A stretch of DNA of 64,000 bases from Pseudomonadota bacterium (GTDB lineage Bacteria > Pseudomonadota > Alphaproteobacteria > Rhizobiales > Xanthobacteraceae), in NCBI GenBank assembly GCA_023422775.1, contig JAFAGM010000142.1, forward strand, positions 62,001 through 126,000, in the 5' to 3' direction. Shown here in pieces: positions 6,701 to 15,256 of this stretch; the first letter of the stretch is position 1; every line of letters begins with the position of its first letter. The notes below the pieces were generated by a model. The model ran no database searches and was not told the DNA's origin. It saw only the letters and a list, made by a program, of their open reading frames with translations. Made by a program: the position numbers and the translations under genes.

Positions 6701-8334
6701 CCCTCAATCTGCATTGCGAGTTTTTCCATATCAGCGCGCGGCAGTGATCGCGCCGTGAGAACATCAACACCAGCGGTCAAGTAAAAGCGCCGATAACTCT
6801 GTTGATCATCGCGACCTAATGCACGTTGATGACCGGCCCACACAGCTATTGCATGGTCTAGTCGCTGTTGCATTTGAATGCGTTCGATTTGATCATTGAT
6901 CTTTGCTTTGACTGCATAGGCATTGCCGGTAGCAAACGAAACACGTCTGCCGACGTCCGCAGGCGCTTCTAACTCCGCAGCCGCGCGCAACTCCGCAAGC
7001 TTCGCGCGATCCAACAGGATTAAATCACCGTCGATTTGTTCGATGTTGCCACGCGCTGATGCCGTCACTTCCGGCTCATGATTGCAATGCGGGCAACGCG
7101 GCAGGCATGCCTCATACGGGCGACTGCAATTCCGACAAGCCGTCAACGCGATTTCTTCCGGATCAGCCGCGCGCTTTGCCCGCTTCTCGCGGCGATCAAG
7201 CGTCCAATATCGGCGCTTATCGGGGAAGCCATGGCGCTTGTAGTTACTGACGTGATCGATGATCAGCCCGTATAGCTTGCCAAGGAATGTCCGCAGCGCC
7301 CGGCCCGCTTGTTGCAGGAAGACAGCGAGCGAAGCGGTTGGCCGCGCCATGATCACTACTTCGCAAGCCGGGACGTCGAAACCCTCGCCGAACAAATCGA
7401 CGTTGACCAAAATCCACAATCGACCATCGCGGAAACGTTCTACATAATCATCGCGCACTTGATCAGGCGTTTGTGCAGATACAGCCGCAGCCGGAATGCC
7501 GATCGCATTGAAGTTCGCGGCAATCTCGTTTGCCGTTTCAACATCGGTCGCAAAGACAATGCCGCGCTTGCCGAACGCTCTTGCAAAATATTCTTTAACA
7601 ACGTCACCAACGATGTGCGATTTCTTGGACGCGTCCCGCATTTTCTTGGGCGAGAAATCGCCGCTATCGGTTATCGCGTCATCATCAATTTGAAAGTCAC
7701 TCGCTGGAACGACATATTCATAATCGGTGATCGCGCCCAAATCCATCAATTCGCGCGACGATGGCCCGATAATCATATCGTCAAAGACGCCATCCGCGTG
7801 ACGGCCTAAACCCATACCATCGGCGCGAGTTGGCGATGCCGTAACACCAAGCCCGCGAGCATTGGTGAACATTTCAACAGCACGGCCCCACTTATTTCCG
7901 CGCAACAAGTGATGCGCTTCGTCCACCGTCCAGAAATCTTGTTGTGCAGCCCATTTCGTTAGGTCAGCTTGGCGAGCAATCAGCGTATCAACGCCCGCAA
8001 CGCTGCAATTAGCGGACGGATTGATGAACGATCGTCCGAATTTGTTGCGATGCTTCGCGACGATCGCCGAAACAACGTTTTGCGGCCCGATGATACGATG
8101 CATGACACCGCGTTCGGCAACATGCATGGACATTTGTCCTACCAACTCTTTTCTATGAGCAATTACGCACTGTTGCGCACCGAGTTGATTTTTATCGAGA
8201 ACAATATCAGAGACGATTACAGACTTGCCGCCGCCCGTTGGCAACACCGCAAGCATGTTACGCCGTCCGGAATTCCAGCCGTCATAAATGCCTTGCTTTA
8301 GTTGTTGCTGATCCGGGCGAAGGATGATTGTCAT
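6688..8334 (-). CDS. Phage DEAD/DEAH-box superfamily 2 helicase
   Basis: A complete SF2 helicase: Q-rich entry motif (RPDQQQ), Walker A PTGGGKS at residues 32-38, DEAH at 138-141, TASPTR (motif III-like) near 165, and QQAGRALR (motif VI) near 342. After the motor it has a four-cysteine zinc ribbon (CRNC ... CPHC) near 400-417 and a helical tail. It would unwind DNA or remodel forks during phage replication. It is grouped with a VRR-NUC nuclease and a clamp-like protein, the usual partners in this phage replication module. Start ATG at 8334, overlapping the upstream small gene by four bases. Confidence 0.9.
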   Translation of the reverse strand: MTIILRPDQQQLKQGIYDGWNSGRRNMLAVLPTGGGKSVIVSDIVLDKNQLGAQQCVIAHRKELVGQMSMHVAERGVMHRIIGPQNVVSAIVAKHRNKFGRSFINPSANCSVAGVDTLIARQADLTKWAAQQDFWTVDEAHHLLRGNKWGRAVEMFTNARGLGVTASPTRADGMGLGRHADGVFDDMIIGPSSRELMDLGAITDYEYVVPASDFQIDDDAITDSGDFSPKKMRDASKKSHIVGDVVKEYFARAFGKRGIVFATDVETANEIAANFNAIGIPAAAVSAQTPDQVRDDYVERFRDGRLWILVNVDLFGEGFDVPACEVVIMARPTASLAVFLQQAGRALRTFLGKLYGLIIDHVSNYKRHGFPDKRRYWTLDRREKRAKRAADPEEIALTACRNCSRPYEACLPRCPHCNHEPEVTASARGNIEQIDGDLILLDRAKLAELRAAAELEAPADVGRRVSFATGNAYAVKAKINDQIERIQMQQRLDHAIAVWAGHQRALGRDDQQSYRRFYLTAGVDVLTARSLPRADMEKLAMQIEGWLS

Positions 8335-8507
8335 GAACTACTACCGTATCCGCGCCAATCTTTTTCGTAGTCAAGCCACACTTCATCAACTTGCGCTTTG
8401 GTCAACTCTTGATCGCATTTGATACACCAAGCCGTGCCATCGTCACGACGCATCCAATGATGAATTTTGCTCTTGTGATTGGGACATTCGTAAACAGCGG
8501 GGTTCAC
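8331..8507 (-). CDS. Small zinc-finger-like phage protein (58 aa)
   Basis: Carries CPNHKSKIHHW and CIKC, giving a C/H...C-x-x-C arrangement that could bind one zinc ion. I use the GTG at 8507 because it overlaps the upstream stop (GTGA); a TTG at 8549 would extend 14 residues into the neighbour. It ends four bases into the helicase gene. Function unknown. Confidence 0.55.
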   Translation of the reverse strand: MNPAVYECPNHKSKIHHWMRRDDGTAWCIKCDQELTKAQVDEVWLDYEKDWRGYGSSS

Positions 8508-8920
8508 GCGCGCACCATCACCACGACGCACCAAAAGCCGTTTGAACAAGCGCCGCTGATGCTGCCATTATCCCAAGCCGGATTATGCGTTACCTCGCCA
8601 TTGCGACAAATAACGACATGATCGCCGCCGCCGCACTGACAGAACAACAGATAATCAACGTCCGTGTTGACGCCTGCCATCATTGTGAAGATATCGACAA
8701 GTGCAACAGTATTCGGAAACGCCATGTAAAACGGGCGTAAGCCGCGCTCTAACAGAAACGCGCGCAATTCAATCTGCCCGCGTTCGTCGTCGCCATCGCG
8801 CAAGAAATGCGGGACGTCTTCGATGCGATCGCAATCAAGAATGGACGCGATGGCCGCGCGCAAACAATCGCCGTAACTGTTCGGCGGATCATGTTTGACG
8901 ATGCAATGATGCGTGATCAC
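8504..8920 (-). CDS. C39-like cysteine hydrolase-fold phage protein
   Basis: About 138 residues with the order of catalytic-type residues of papain/C39-like folds: cysteine in NSYGDCLRAAIASIL near residue 18, histidine in GGGDHVVICRNG near 108, and a following HNPAWDNG (Asn/Asp). Proteins of this kind recur in phage genomes near replication genes; substrates are not known to me. The GTG at 8920 begins one base after the upstream stop. The frame runs further 5-prime, but only through the clamp gene, so the longer form is rejected. Confidence 0.6.
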   Translation of the reverse strand: MITHHCIVKHDPPNSYGDCLRAAIASILDCDRIEDVPHFLRDGDDERGQIELRAFLLERGLRPFYMAFPNTVALVDIFTMMAGVNTDVDYLLFCQCGGGDHVVICRNGEVTHNPAWDNGSISGACSNGFWCVVVMVRA

Positions 8921-8921
8921 G

Positions 8922-9548
8922 TTACAGCCATTCCGGAAGGCTGGCGGGTTCAACCGTTGCGTTTTCTCCCGGCACAGGCATGAATAGCCCGGCCCAATCC
9001 TCGCTTTCCTGATCGCGGACAACAACCGGCTGTGTCGTGTCGATATACTGGGGAAATCGCAAACCGCCCGTTGGGGACGCGGCGGCGAGCGCGTGAATTA
9101 GCGATGCGTTCCAGAACATCGCACCGTGACTTTTCGTCGGGATGCTATCGGGAAACCAAGTGTGCCAGTTGTTGAAATTGTTCGCTTCCGGTAATTGCAC
9201 CATCGCGTTTCCGGGGCAGACAAAACCGAAAGTCGTTTTGATCGATGTAAAATTCAGCAACGGATTTGCGACGATCGACATTCGACCGTTGAAAGCAATT
9301 TCGCGCTTGCACTGATCAATTAGCGCCTGATCGATCACAATCGCGGTGCATTCGTCCGGCCCCTCGTTTTCACCGAGATATTCAATTGCGGCAATTTTAA
9401 CGTTGGTCGCCACGGCATAAAGCTTGCTGCTTACCCGTTCGATGAACAACGATTTGAGATATTTTCGTTCGTCAACCGGGTTGAGTAGCAGCGGAATTGC
9501 GCTCAATCGTGCGTAAAGTTCGCAAGAAATATCGACATTCATTGGCAT
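8922..9548 (-). CDS. Sliding-clamp-like (DnaN-related) phage protein
   Basis: 208 residues: an N-terminal clamp-style strand-helix (VDISCELYARLSAIPLLL), LYAVATNVKIAAIEYLG, and a C-terminal end QPVVVRD ... WAGLFMPV that recalls the AGLxMPM ending of bacterial beta clamps. At 208 aa it is much shorter than a three-domain beta clamp, so it would have to form a higher oligomer or act as a partial clamp. The phage polymerase is encoded 4 kb away on the other strand. First gene of the leftward operon and directly opposite the 9658 gene across a shared operator region. The clamp identity is inference from short motifs. Confidence 0.6.
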   Translation of the reverse strand: MPMNVDISCELYARLSAIPLLLNPVDERKYLKSLFIERVSSKLYAVATNVKIAAIEYLGENEGPDECTAIVIDQALIDQCKREIAFNGRMSIVANPLLNFTSIKTTFGFVCPGNAMVQLPEANNFNNWHTWFPDSIPTKSHGAMFWNASLIHALAAASPTGGLRFPQYIDTTQPVVVRDQESEDWAGLFMPVPGENATVEPASLPEWL

Positions 9549-9657
9549 TTCCCCGCCGCTGGAAAACTTTCCATCTGGTTAAATTCCATTTGACACCGAT
9601 TTGTCAATAGTGTTTATGTGTCATTCTCTGTTTTCCAGATGGAAAGGCCATAGACCG
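9549..9657. promoter_or_regulatory. Divergent control region with paired palindromic sites
   Basis: Two 14-bp sites, TTTCCATCTGGTTA (9568-9581) and TTTCCAGATGGAAA (9632-9645), flank the spacer. The second is a palindrome TTTCCA-N2-TGGAAA and the first matches it at 12 of 14 positions when aligned as the inverted copy. A 12-bp core is exactly inverted (9567-9578 versus 9635-9646). Between them, TTGACA (9590-9595) and TTTATG (9613-9618) with 17-base spacing could drive the rightward replication genes. Site 2 overlaps the ribosome binding site of the 9658 gene. This looks like an operator pair for one repressor. Confidence 0.6.
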
Positions 9658-10404
9658 ATGAAATTTTCTCTAACGATCAGCGATGCAACCAAGGAAGAAA
9701 TTGCGGCGTTTCTTGGCGGCAATCCGTCCGGTCTTGCTGGATTGGGCATACCCGGCAACACAATCGTTGACCAGCCGCCCGGCATGAACAATCCCGGCAC
9801 GCAGAATGTTGCCGATGACGATAGCGCACCGACGAACGTCAACGCGCCCGCCGTCGATAGCGCCGGACTGCCGCATGATCCGCGCATCCATTCCGACAAC
9901 AAGGGATTGAACAAGGATGGATCATGGCGCAAACGTCGCGGCGTCAATGACGCGATGGTGGCCGCCGTCGAGGCGGAATTGAAGGCGCGCGTCAACATCA
10001 CGCTTCCCCCGCCGCATCCGCAGTTCTCGCCGCCATCGTCGCAGGTGCCGATGCCGCAACAGCAGTATCAGCAGCCGCAGTATGCGCCGCCGATGCCTGA
10101 TCAGCAGATGCCGCAGCAGTTCCAGCAGCAACCGCAATATGCGCCGCCGTCACAGCCGCAGTTCCAGCAACAGCCCGCCGCTACGATGGATTTCAACGGG
10201 TTCATGATGCATCTGAGCGGGCAGATGCAGAAGCGCGATCAGACCGGGCAACCGCTGATCACGACGGATTATCTTGCGTCGATCGCGCAACGCCTGTCCG
10301 CACAGTTTCAGCGGCAGTTCAACAGCATCACTGACATTGCGAGCGATCAGAACGCAATCAATGCCGCTGTTGCGTTCATCAGCGGCGATGGGCGTTGGAA
10401 CTAG
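9658..10404 (+). CDS. Phage protein with Q/P-rich linker (248 aa)
   Basis: The N-terminal 100 residues include GLPHDPRIHSDNKGLNKDGS followed by WRKRRGV, a motif I associate with phage replication-region proteins. Residues about 115-180 are a glutamine/proline/tyrosine-rich linker with repeated QQQYQQPQY and QFQQQPQY units. The last 60 residues form a predicted helical domain. The ATG at 9658 is used because GGAAAGG precedes it; an upstream ATG at 9601 lies inside the operator region. A 23-base stretch of the linker is repeated exactly in the ssDNA-binding protein gene downstream (see findings). Function unknown; an accessory replication factor is plausible from position. Confidence 0.68.
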   Translation: MKFSLTISDATKEEIAAFLGGNPSGLAGLGIPGNTIVDQPPGMNNPGTQNVADDDSAPTNVNAPAVDSAGLPHDPRIHSDNKGLNKDGSWRKRRGVNDAMVAAVEAELKARVNITLPPPHPQFSPPSSQVPMPQQQYQQPQYAPPMPDQQMPQQFQQQPQYAPPSQPQFQQQPAATMDFNGFMMHLSGQMQKRDQTGQPLITTDYLASIAQRLSAQFQRQFNSITDIASDQNAINAAVAFISGDGRWN

Positions 10405-10409
10405 CGCCA

Positions 10410-11498
10410 ATGCTCACGATCAACGCAGGGGATTTACCGCGTTTCATGGCTTGCAATGGCTCGCGATTGATGCCGGGAGAAATCCCGGCATCAGCCAGCG
10501 ATACCAGCCAACGCGACGAAGGAACGGCGGCGCACTACATGGCAGCGACGGTTTTCAATGGTCATCATACGCTTGATGAATTGATCGACCGCAAAGCACC
10601 GAACGGCGTCTATATGACGTCCGAAATGGCGCAACACGTAAACGATTACCTCGCTTTGGCAAGCGACGATGCGACGTTCAAACAAATGGAAGTTGAGACG
10701 TCGCACGACAACATTCCGAATTGGGTTGTGAACGGTCGCGCCGATCTTGCGATGCTTAGCAATCAACACGTTTTGCAGATTGTCGATTTCAAATATGGAT
10801 GGCGCATTGTCGAACCGGAACGAAATTGGACGCTGATTAGTCATGCGATTGGTGTTTGCAGACAATCGCAATATGCGCCGCCATCTTCGATCGTGCTTGG
10901 CATATTTCAACCGCGCCCGCATCATCCGGACGGCCCTTTTCGTAAAGTTACTTTGACCTATCCGGAATTGACTGCGCTCTATGATGAATTGAACGCGGCG
11001 CTTTCCAATCCATCCAATGAACTTCGAACGTCGCCACATTGCGCGAAATGCCCTGCCTTGGTGCCGTGTGCAGCCGCGCGCAATGCCGAAATGAATGCAA
11101 TCGATGCGTGCCACACGGTTTTTAGCGACACAATCGACAACGCGCATCTAAGCTTCACTCTCGATAATCTTAATCGTGCCAGCGACATGATTAAACAGCG
11201 CCTTGAAGCATTCGAGGAACTTGCAAAGCATCGCATCACGGCCGGGCAAGTTGTCGATAATTATTCCGTCAACATTGGTTACGGACATTCCAAATTCAAG
11301 CCGGGCATTGATGGCCCGATGCTCAAGGTATTGACGGGCAAAGACTTGACCGTCGCAAAACTTGTCACGCCAGCGGAAGCGAAGCGACAAGGCGTCCCCG
11401 AAAGCGTTTTGAAGCCGTTGACCGAACGCCCGTCAACCGGCGTCAAACTTGAACGCGTGAAAGCAAGCAAAAAAGCCGAACGGCTTTTGGGTAAGTAA
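10410..11498 (+). CDS. DUF2800-type PD-(D/E)XK nuclease (RecB-like)
   Basis: A RecB-family phage nuclease: NGRADLAML supplies the first acidic residue and LQIVDFKYG gives the D-x-K of the PD-(D/E)XK site near residues 115-135, followed by a QSQY helix. A cysteine group (CAKCPALVPC) near 210-220 is where this family often holds an Fe-S cluster. Length (about 362 aa) fits DUF2800. It is followed 22 bases later by the ssDNA-binding protein, the usual DUF2800-DUF2815 pair of phage recombination/replication modules. Start ATG at 10,410; a TTG 15 bases upstream is less likely. Confidence 0.8.
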   Translation: MLTINAGDLPRFMACNGSRLMPGEIPASASDTSQRDEGTAAHYMAATVFNGHHTLDELIDRKAPNGVYMTSEMAQHVNDYLALASDDATFKQMEVETSHDNIPNWVVNGRADLAMLSNQHVLQIVDFKYGWRIVEPERNWTLISHAIGVCRQSQYAPPSSIVLGIFQPRPHHPDGPFRKVTLTYPELTALYDELNAALSNPSNELRTSPHCAKCPALVPCAAARNAEMNAIDACHTVFSDTIDNAHLSFTLDNLNRASDMIKQRLEAFEELAKHRITAGQVVDNYSVNIGYGHSKFKPGIDGPMLKVLTGKDLTVAKLVTPAEAKRQGVPESVLKPLTERPSTGVKLERVKASKKAERLLGK

Positions 11499-11520
11499 CA
11501 ACGAAAGGAACTATCAAGCT

Positions 11521-12552
11521 ATGGCTGTCGAAATTAAAACTCAAGTTGGTCGCATTGTTTGGGGCAACCCGGCAAAAGCGCAAATCAAGAAATATCAGGA
11601 AGGCCCGCAGAAAGGCCAGCCTGTTTTGAAAGACGGCGTGCCCGTCAATCAATGGGCATTCGGTGTTGCTTTTCCGAAGGCTGAATTTCAGCGCGACATT
11701 TGGCCTGCGATGGCACAGGAAGCCGCGAACGGATATCCGAACGGAACACCGCAGAAATTCGCATGGAAATATCAGGACGGTGACGGCATCGATAGCAACG
11801 GCCAACCGTTCAACAAGCGAGAAGGTTATGCAGGTTGCTACGTGTTGACCGTGTCAACCGAAGCATTTGCACCACCGATCTATAAGTGGGCTGGCAGCAG
11901 CTATGTTCAGTTGCAGCCGAACGAAATCAAAACCGGCGATTTTGTCGCGCTGGCTTTGACTGTGAAGCTGAATATTCCGACCGATCGAACACGAACACCG
12001 AGCCTTTACATTAATCCGCTTGGTATTGAATTTGTTGCGTACGGGCAGGAAATTCAGAACGGTCCCGATCCCATGGCACTATTCGGTGGACAGCAGCGCC
12101 AGTTGCCGCCCGGTGCCAGTGCAACGCCGATCGCGCCGAACAACAATATTGGGATGCCCGGAACAAACAATCCGGCATCGATGCAGCCGCAGCCGTCCGG
12201 AATGCCCGGTCAGATGCCAATGCAACAGCCCGGCATGATGCCGAACGGCCCGCAAATGCAGCCCGGAGCGCCACAGCCGGGCTATCAGCAGCCGCAACCC
12301 GGTTACACCCCGCCGCATGATCCGCGCTTTACTGGCGGCCCACAGCCCGGTCAGATGCCGATGCAGCAGCCGGGAATGATGCAGCCGCAACAGCAGTATC
12401 AGCAGCCTGTGCAACCCGCTCATGACTTCGTTCACAACGCGGGGCATCAACAGCCCGGCATGATGCAGCCCGCTCCCGGTGGATATCAGCAGCCGCAACA
12501 GCAGTATCAGCAGCCCGGACAGATGCCGGGGATGATGCCCCCAAACCGCTAA
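11521..12552 (+). CDS. DUF2815-type single-stranded DNA-binding protein with long QPGM-rich tail
   Basis: The first 180 residues match the OB-fold-like DUF2815 ssDNA-binding family (AVEIKTQVGRIVWGNPAKA start, FVALALTVKLNIP and PSLYINPLGIEFVAYG strands). The last 150 residues are low-complexity, built from repeats such as GMMQPQQQYQQP and QPGQMPMQQPG. Ordinary bacterial SSBs end in a short acidic tip; this tail is uncharged and much longer. A 23-base segment occurs twice in the tail and once in the 9658 gene. Start ATG at 11,521 preceded by GAAAGGAA. Coupled with the DUF2800 nuclease and upstream of the polymerase. Confidence 0.8.
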   Translation: MAVEIKTQVGRIVWGNPAKAQIKKYQEGPQKGQPVLKDGVPVNQWAFGVAFPKAEFQRDIWPAMAQEAANGYPNGTPQKFAWKYQDGDGIDSNGQPFNKREGYAGCYVLTVSTEAFAPPIYKWAGSSYVQLQPNEIKTGDFVALALTVKLNIPTDRTRTPSLYINPLGIEFVAYGQEIQNGPDPMALFGGQQRQLPPGASATPIAPNNNIGMPGTNNPASMQPQPSGMPGQMPMQQPGMMPNGPQMQPGAPQPGYQQPQPGYTPPHDPRFTGGPQPGQMPMQQPGMMQPQQQYQQPVQPAHDFVHNAGHQQPGMMQPAPGGYQQPQQQYQQPGQMPGMMPPNR

Positions 12553-12580
12553 CGGTGCGGCGGGTTTGTAAAAAGTGCGG

Positions 12581-12606
12581 AGCGGCAGGGGACGAACCCT
12601 GCCGCT
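12581..12606 (+). terminator. Strong hairpin without U tract (attenuator or mRNA end)
   Basis: Perfect 10-bp stem AGCGGCAGGG/CCCTGCCGCT around GACGAA, 28 bases after the ssDNA-binding protein stop. No run of T follows, so this may be a partial terminator or an mRNA-stabilising structure that sets a high level of the binding protein relative to downstream polymerase genes. That role is inference. Confidence 0.5.
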
Positions 12607-12659
12607 TCCCGTCAGCACCATTCAAAGACTGCATCCCTTGGTAAAAGGAAACAACAGCG

Positions 12660-13172
12660 ATGAAAATTGCACTGATTTTCAAGAGCATCCCCGATCAGGA
12701 CAACAGTCCGCAAGGGCCAAATCAACAGTTGTTTGTTGAAGCGCACGACGAAAACGGAAAATCGATCAACGTTGGCGAATGGGCTGCCGATGGTGATTAC
12801 GAAAGTCTAACGATCAATCTTGAAGAATTGAACAAGCGACTGGTTGAAGCTAACCCGCAGCCAATCGTTCAAATAACCCGAGGCGAACTTGAGGAAGAAA
12901 ATCGCAAACTGCGTGATCGTCTCGCATTCAAGCAATATCGCCGCACCCAAATTGCTGAAATGGTGCGATGGGTGCCCGGCATGAACATTTCCGGCGTGAG
13001 CATTTCAAAGCCGGATCAGGAAGCCGGTTCACCGAAAGATGGCGACATGATCGCTCGCAACCCGAAAAACCACGCCGATAAGTGGTTGGTTTCCGCCCAA
13101 TACTTCGCGGACAATTTCGAGCCAATGCAATCCGCCATTCCCGTTTACGCCGGTCAGCCGAACAGCAAATGA
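12660..13172 (+). CDS. Hypothetical phage replication-region protein (170 aa)
   Basis: Lies between the ssDNA-binding protein and the polymerase, overlapping the latter by four bases (ATGA), so it is coupled to polymerase synthesis. The middle has a helical segment (ELEEENRKLRDRLAFKQYRR) and the C-terminus ends in a proline-rich PVYAGQPNSK. A ribosome binding site AAAAGGAAA precedes the ATG. No domain recognised; a polymerase accessory protein is a position-based guess. Confidence 0.65.
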   Translation: MKIALIFKSIPDQDNSPQGPNQQLFVEAHDENGKSINVGEWAADGDYESLTINLEELNKRLVEANPQPIVQITRGELEEENRKLRDRLAFKQYRRTQIAEMVRWVPGMNISGVSISKPDQEAGSPKDGDMIARNPKNHADKWLVSAQYFADNFEPMQSAIPVYAGQPNSK

Positions 13173-15256
13173 ACCTTTCGGACGCGATCGTTTACGATAT
13201 CGAGACTTTCCCAAACTGTTTCAGTCTTGCGGCGGAAATGCTGCATCAGGACGTCAAGGGCATTTGGGAAATATCCGAATTCCGCGACGATCGCGTTCAA
13301 CTTCTAGCGTGGTTTGAATATCTGCGCGCCAATCAAATTCCGATGATTGGATTTAATACTCTACATTTCGACTATCCCGTAATTCATTCTTTGATGATGA
13401 ACCCGCGTGCATCCGTCGCGGAAATTTTTGCCAAGGCTCAAGATATCATCCGCAGCGGCAATGCCGGGCGTGTGTGGGATCATCAGATATGGCAACGCGA
13501 TCGGTTCGCGCCGCAAATTGATCTTTTCAAGATTAATCACTTCGATAACCGCGCCAAGACGACAAGCCTTAAAGCGCTCCAAATCAATATGCGCTCGCAA
13601 AGCGTTGAAGATATGCCGGTTGAGATTGGCAAGCATCTGACACACAACGAAGTGAACGGATCGCTTAAACCATACAATCTTCACGACACAAGCGAAACAA
13701 AGCGATTTGCGCATTTCTGTATGGAAGCGATCAATTTTCGCATCGGCTTGCTTGATACATTGAAAGGCGATGTTCTCAATTTCAACGATACGAAAATTGG
13801 CGAGCAAATTCTAATCCAGCGCATCGGCGAGGATGTTTGTTTTACGCCTGCTCACTATGAAGAAAATCCGTTTGACGGACAACGCGAATATCATCGTAAA
13901 GCGCCGCGTCAAACCATTCGATCGCGCATCGCGCTTAACGAAATCATCTTTCCATATATTCATTTCAACAATCCGGAATTTGCCCGCGTCCTAACATGGA
14001 TGAAGCAACAAATTTTGACACCGGAAGAATTGTTGAGCACTGACGAAATCGAATTGCAGGGTGAACGTTTTACTCCGATTGCGACCAAAGGCGTTTTGAA
14101 AGGCATCAAGGCGAATGTTGGCGGCTTGGATTTTCACTTCGGGACGGGCGGCATTCACGCCAGCGTCACGCCGCAACGGATCATCGCGACCGATGAATGG
14201 TGGATAGTTGATGTTGACGTTGAAGGTTATTATCCATCCGCCGCCGTCGCCAACAGCGTTGCGCCCGCACATTTAGGTGACGCCTATGTGCGCGAATACG
14301 GCAAGCTGAAACCCGAGCGCAAGGAATGGCAGAAGCGCAAGGGCAAAAAATGCGTTGAGGCGAACAGTCTGAAACTTGCAGGCAACGGCGTATACGGAAA
14401 GAGCAACAGCCCGTTTAGTTGCTTCTATGATCCGCAATATACGATGACGATTACGATCAATTGTCAGCTTATGCTTTGCATGTTGGCGGAATGGTTGCTG
14501 ACCGTCCCTACCCTGCAAATCATTCAGGCAAACACGGACGGTATCACCTACCGCATTCATCGCGATTATGAGCCGCAAGCAATCGAAGTTCGAAAGCGAT
14601 GGGAAGCGTTCACATGCTTGACGCTTGAGGATGTTCGATATCGTCGCATGTGGATCAGGGACGTAAACAATTACGTTGCCGAAGATTTGAAAAGCAAGTT
14701 GAAACAGAAAGGTGCTTATTGGCATCCTGATCCGCTCAACTATGCACAGAGCATCAGCGAAAGCCAGCCTCCCGCATGGCACAAAGATTTAGGTAATTGC
14801 GTTAGCATCATGGCGGCTGTTGCTGCGATGGTTCACGGCATCGCGCCCGAAACCTTCATTGCGATGCATACAAACAAATTCGATTTCATGTTGCGCGCAA
14901 AGGTCGGTCGCTCCGATCGACTGATGTTGGGCAACACCGAGTTGCAGCGAACATCGCGCTATTATGTTGCAAACAATGGCGCACCACTTCGCAAAATCAG
15001 CCCGCCAGCCGGGCGGCTTGGCGCATTTAAGCGCGCAAACGGCGTGAGTGAAGCCGACTATTTGCGCGTGATGAATGCGAACGGCTGGCAATGGGATGCG
15101 TCCGTATGCACCAAGAATAAGAGCAAATACGAAGATCGGATAACCGCGTTTGAAGCCGGTTGGAATGTCGCCGAATGCAACAACGCGGACGCGTTCCGGT
15201 TCGATAACATCAATTACAAATATTATGTGGATGAAGCTAGGAAGCTGATCATATGA
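13169..15256 (+). CDS. Phage DNA polymerase, family-B-like, with 3-5 exonuclease domain
   Basis: 695 residues. The N-terminal domain has the DEDD exonuclease motif I (VYDIETFP, D10/E12), then GFNTLHFDYPVI as motif II. The polymerase domain shows motif A VDVEGYYPS near residue 346 (family B: DxxSLYPS), motif B KLAGNGVYG near 402 (KxxxNxxYG) and motif C as QANTDGITY near 452. Family B normally reads YxDTD; here the first acidic residue is Asn while the catalytic second Asp is kept. The ATG at 13,169 overlaps the previous stop; the frame extends 29 codons further 5-prime but without a start signal. It replicates the phage genome together with the primase-helicase at 0.2-2.5 kb. Confidence 0.85.
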   Translation: MNLSDAIVYDIETFPNCFSLAAEMLHQDVKGIWEISEFRDDRVQLLAWFEYLRANQIPMIGFNTLHFDYPVIHSLMMNPRASVAEIFAKAQDIIRSGNAGRVWDHQIWQRDRFAPQIDLFKINHFDNRAKTTSLKALQINMRSQSVEDMPVEIGKHLTHNEVNGSLKPYNLHDTSETKRFAHFCMEAINFRIGLLDTLKGDVLNFNDTKIGEQILIQRIGEDVCFTPAHYEENPFDGQREYHRKAPRQTIRSRIALNEIIFPYIHFNNPEFARVLTWMKQQILTPEELLSTDEIELQGERFTPIATKGVLKGIKANVGGLDFHFGTGGIHASVTPQRIIATDEWWIVDVDVEGYYPSAAVANSVAPAHLGDAYVREYGKLKPERKEWQKRKGKKCVEANSLKLAGNGVYGKSNSPFSCFYDPQYTMTITINCQLMLCMLAEWLLTVPTLQIIQANTDGITYRIHRDYEPQAIEVRKRWEAFTCLTLEDVRYRRMWIRDVNNYVAEDLKSKLKQKGAYWHPDPLNYAQSISESQPPAWHKDLGNCVSIMAAVAAMVHGIAPETFIAMHTNKFDFMLRAKVGRSDRLMLGNTELQRTSRYYVANNGAPLRKISPPAGRLGAFKRANGVSEADYLRVMNANGWQWDASVCTKNKSKYEDRITAFEAGWNVAECNNADAFRFDNINYKYYVDEARKLII

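Noticed and set aside
9922..12621. Leucine/arginine-rich frames opposite the Q/P-rich genes
   Set aside because: They are the complement of CAG/CCG repeat codons and have no independent support.
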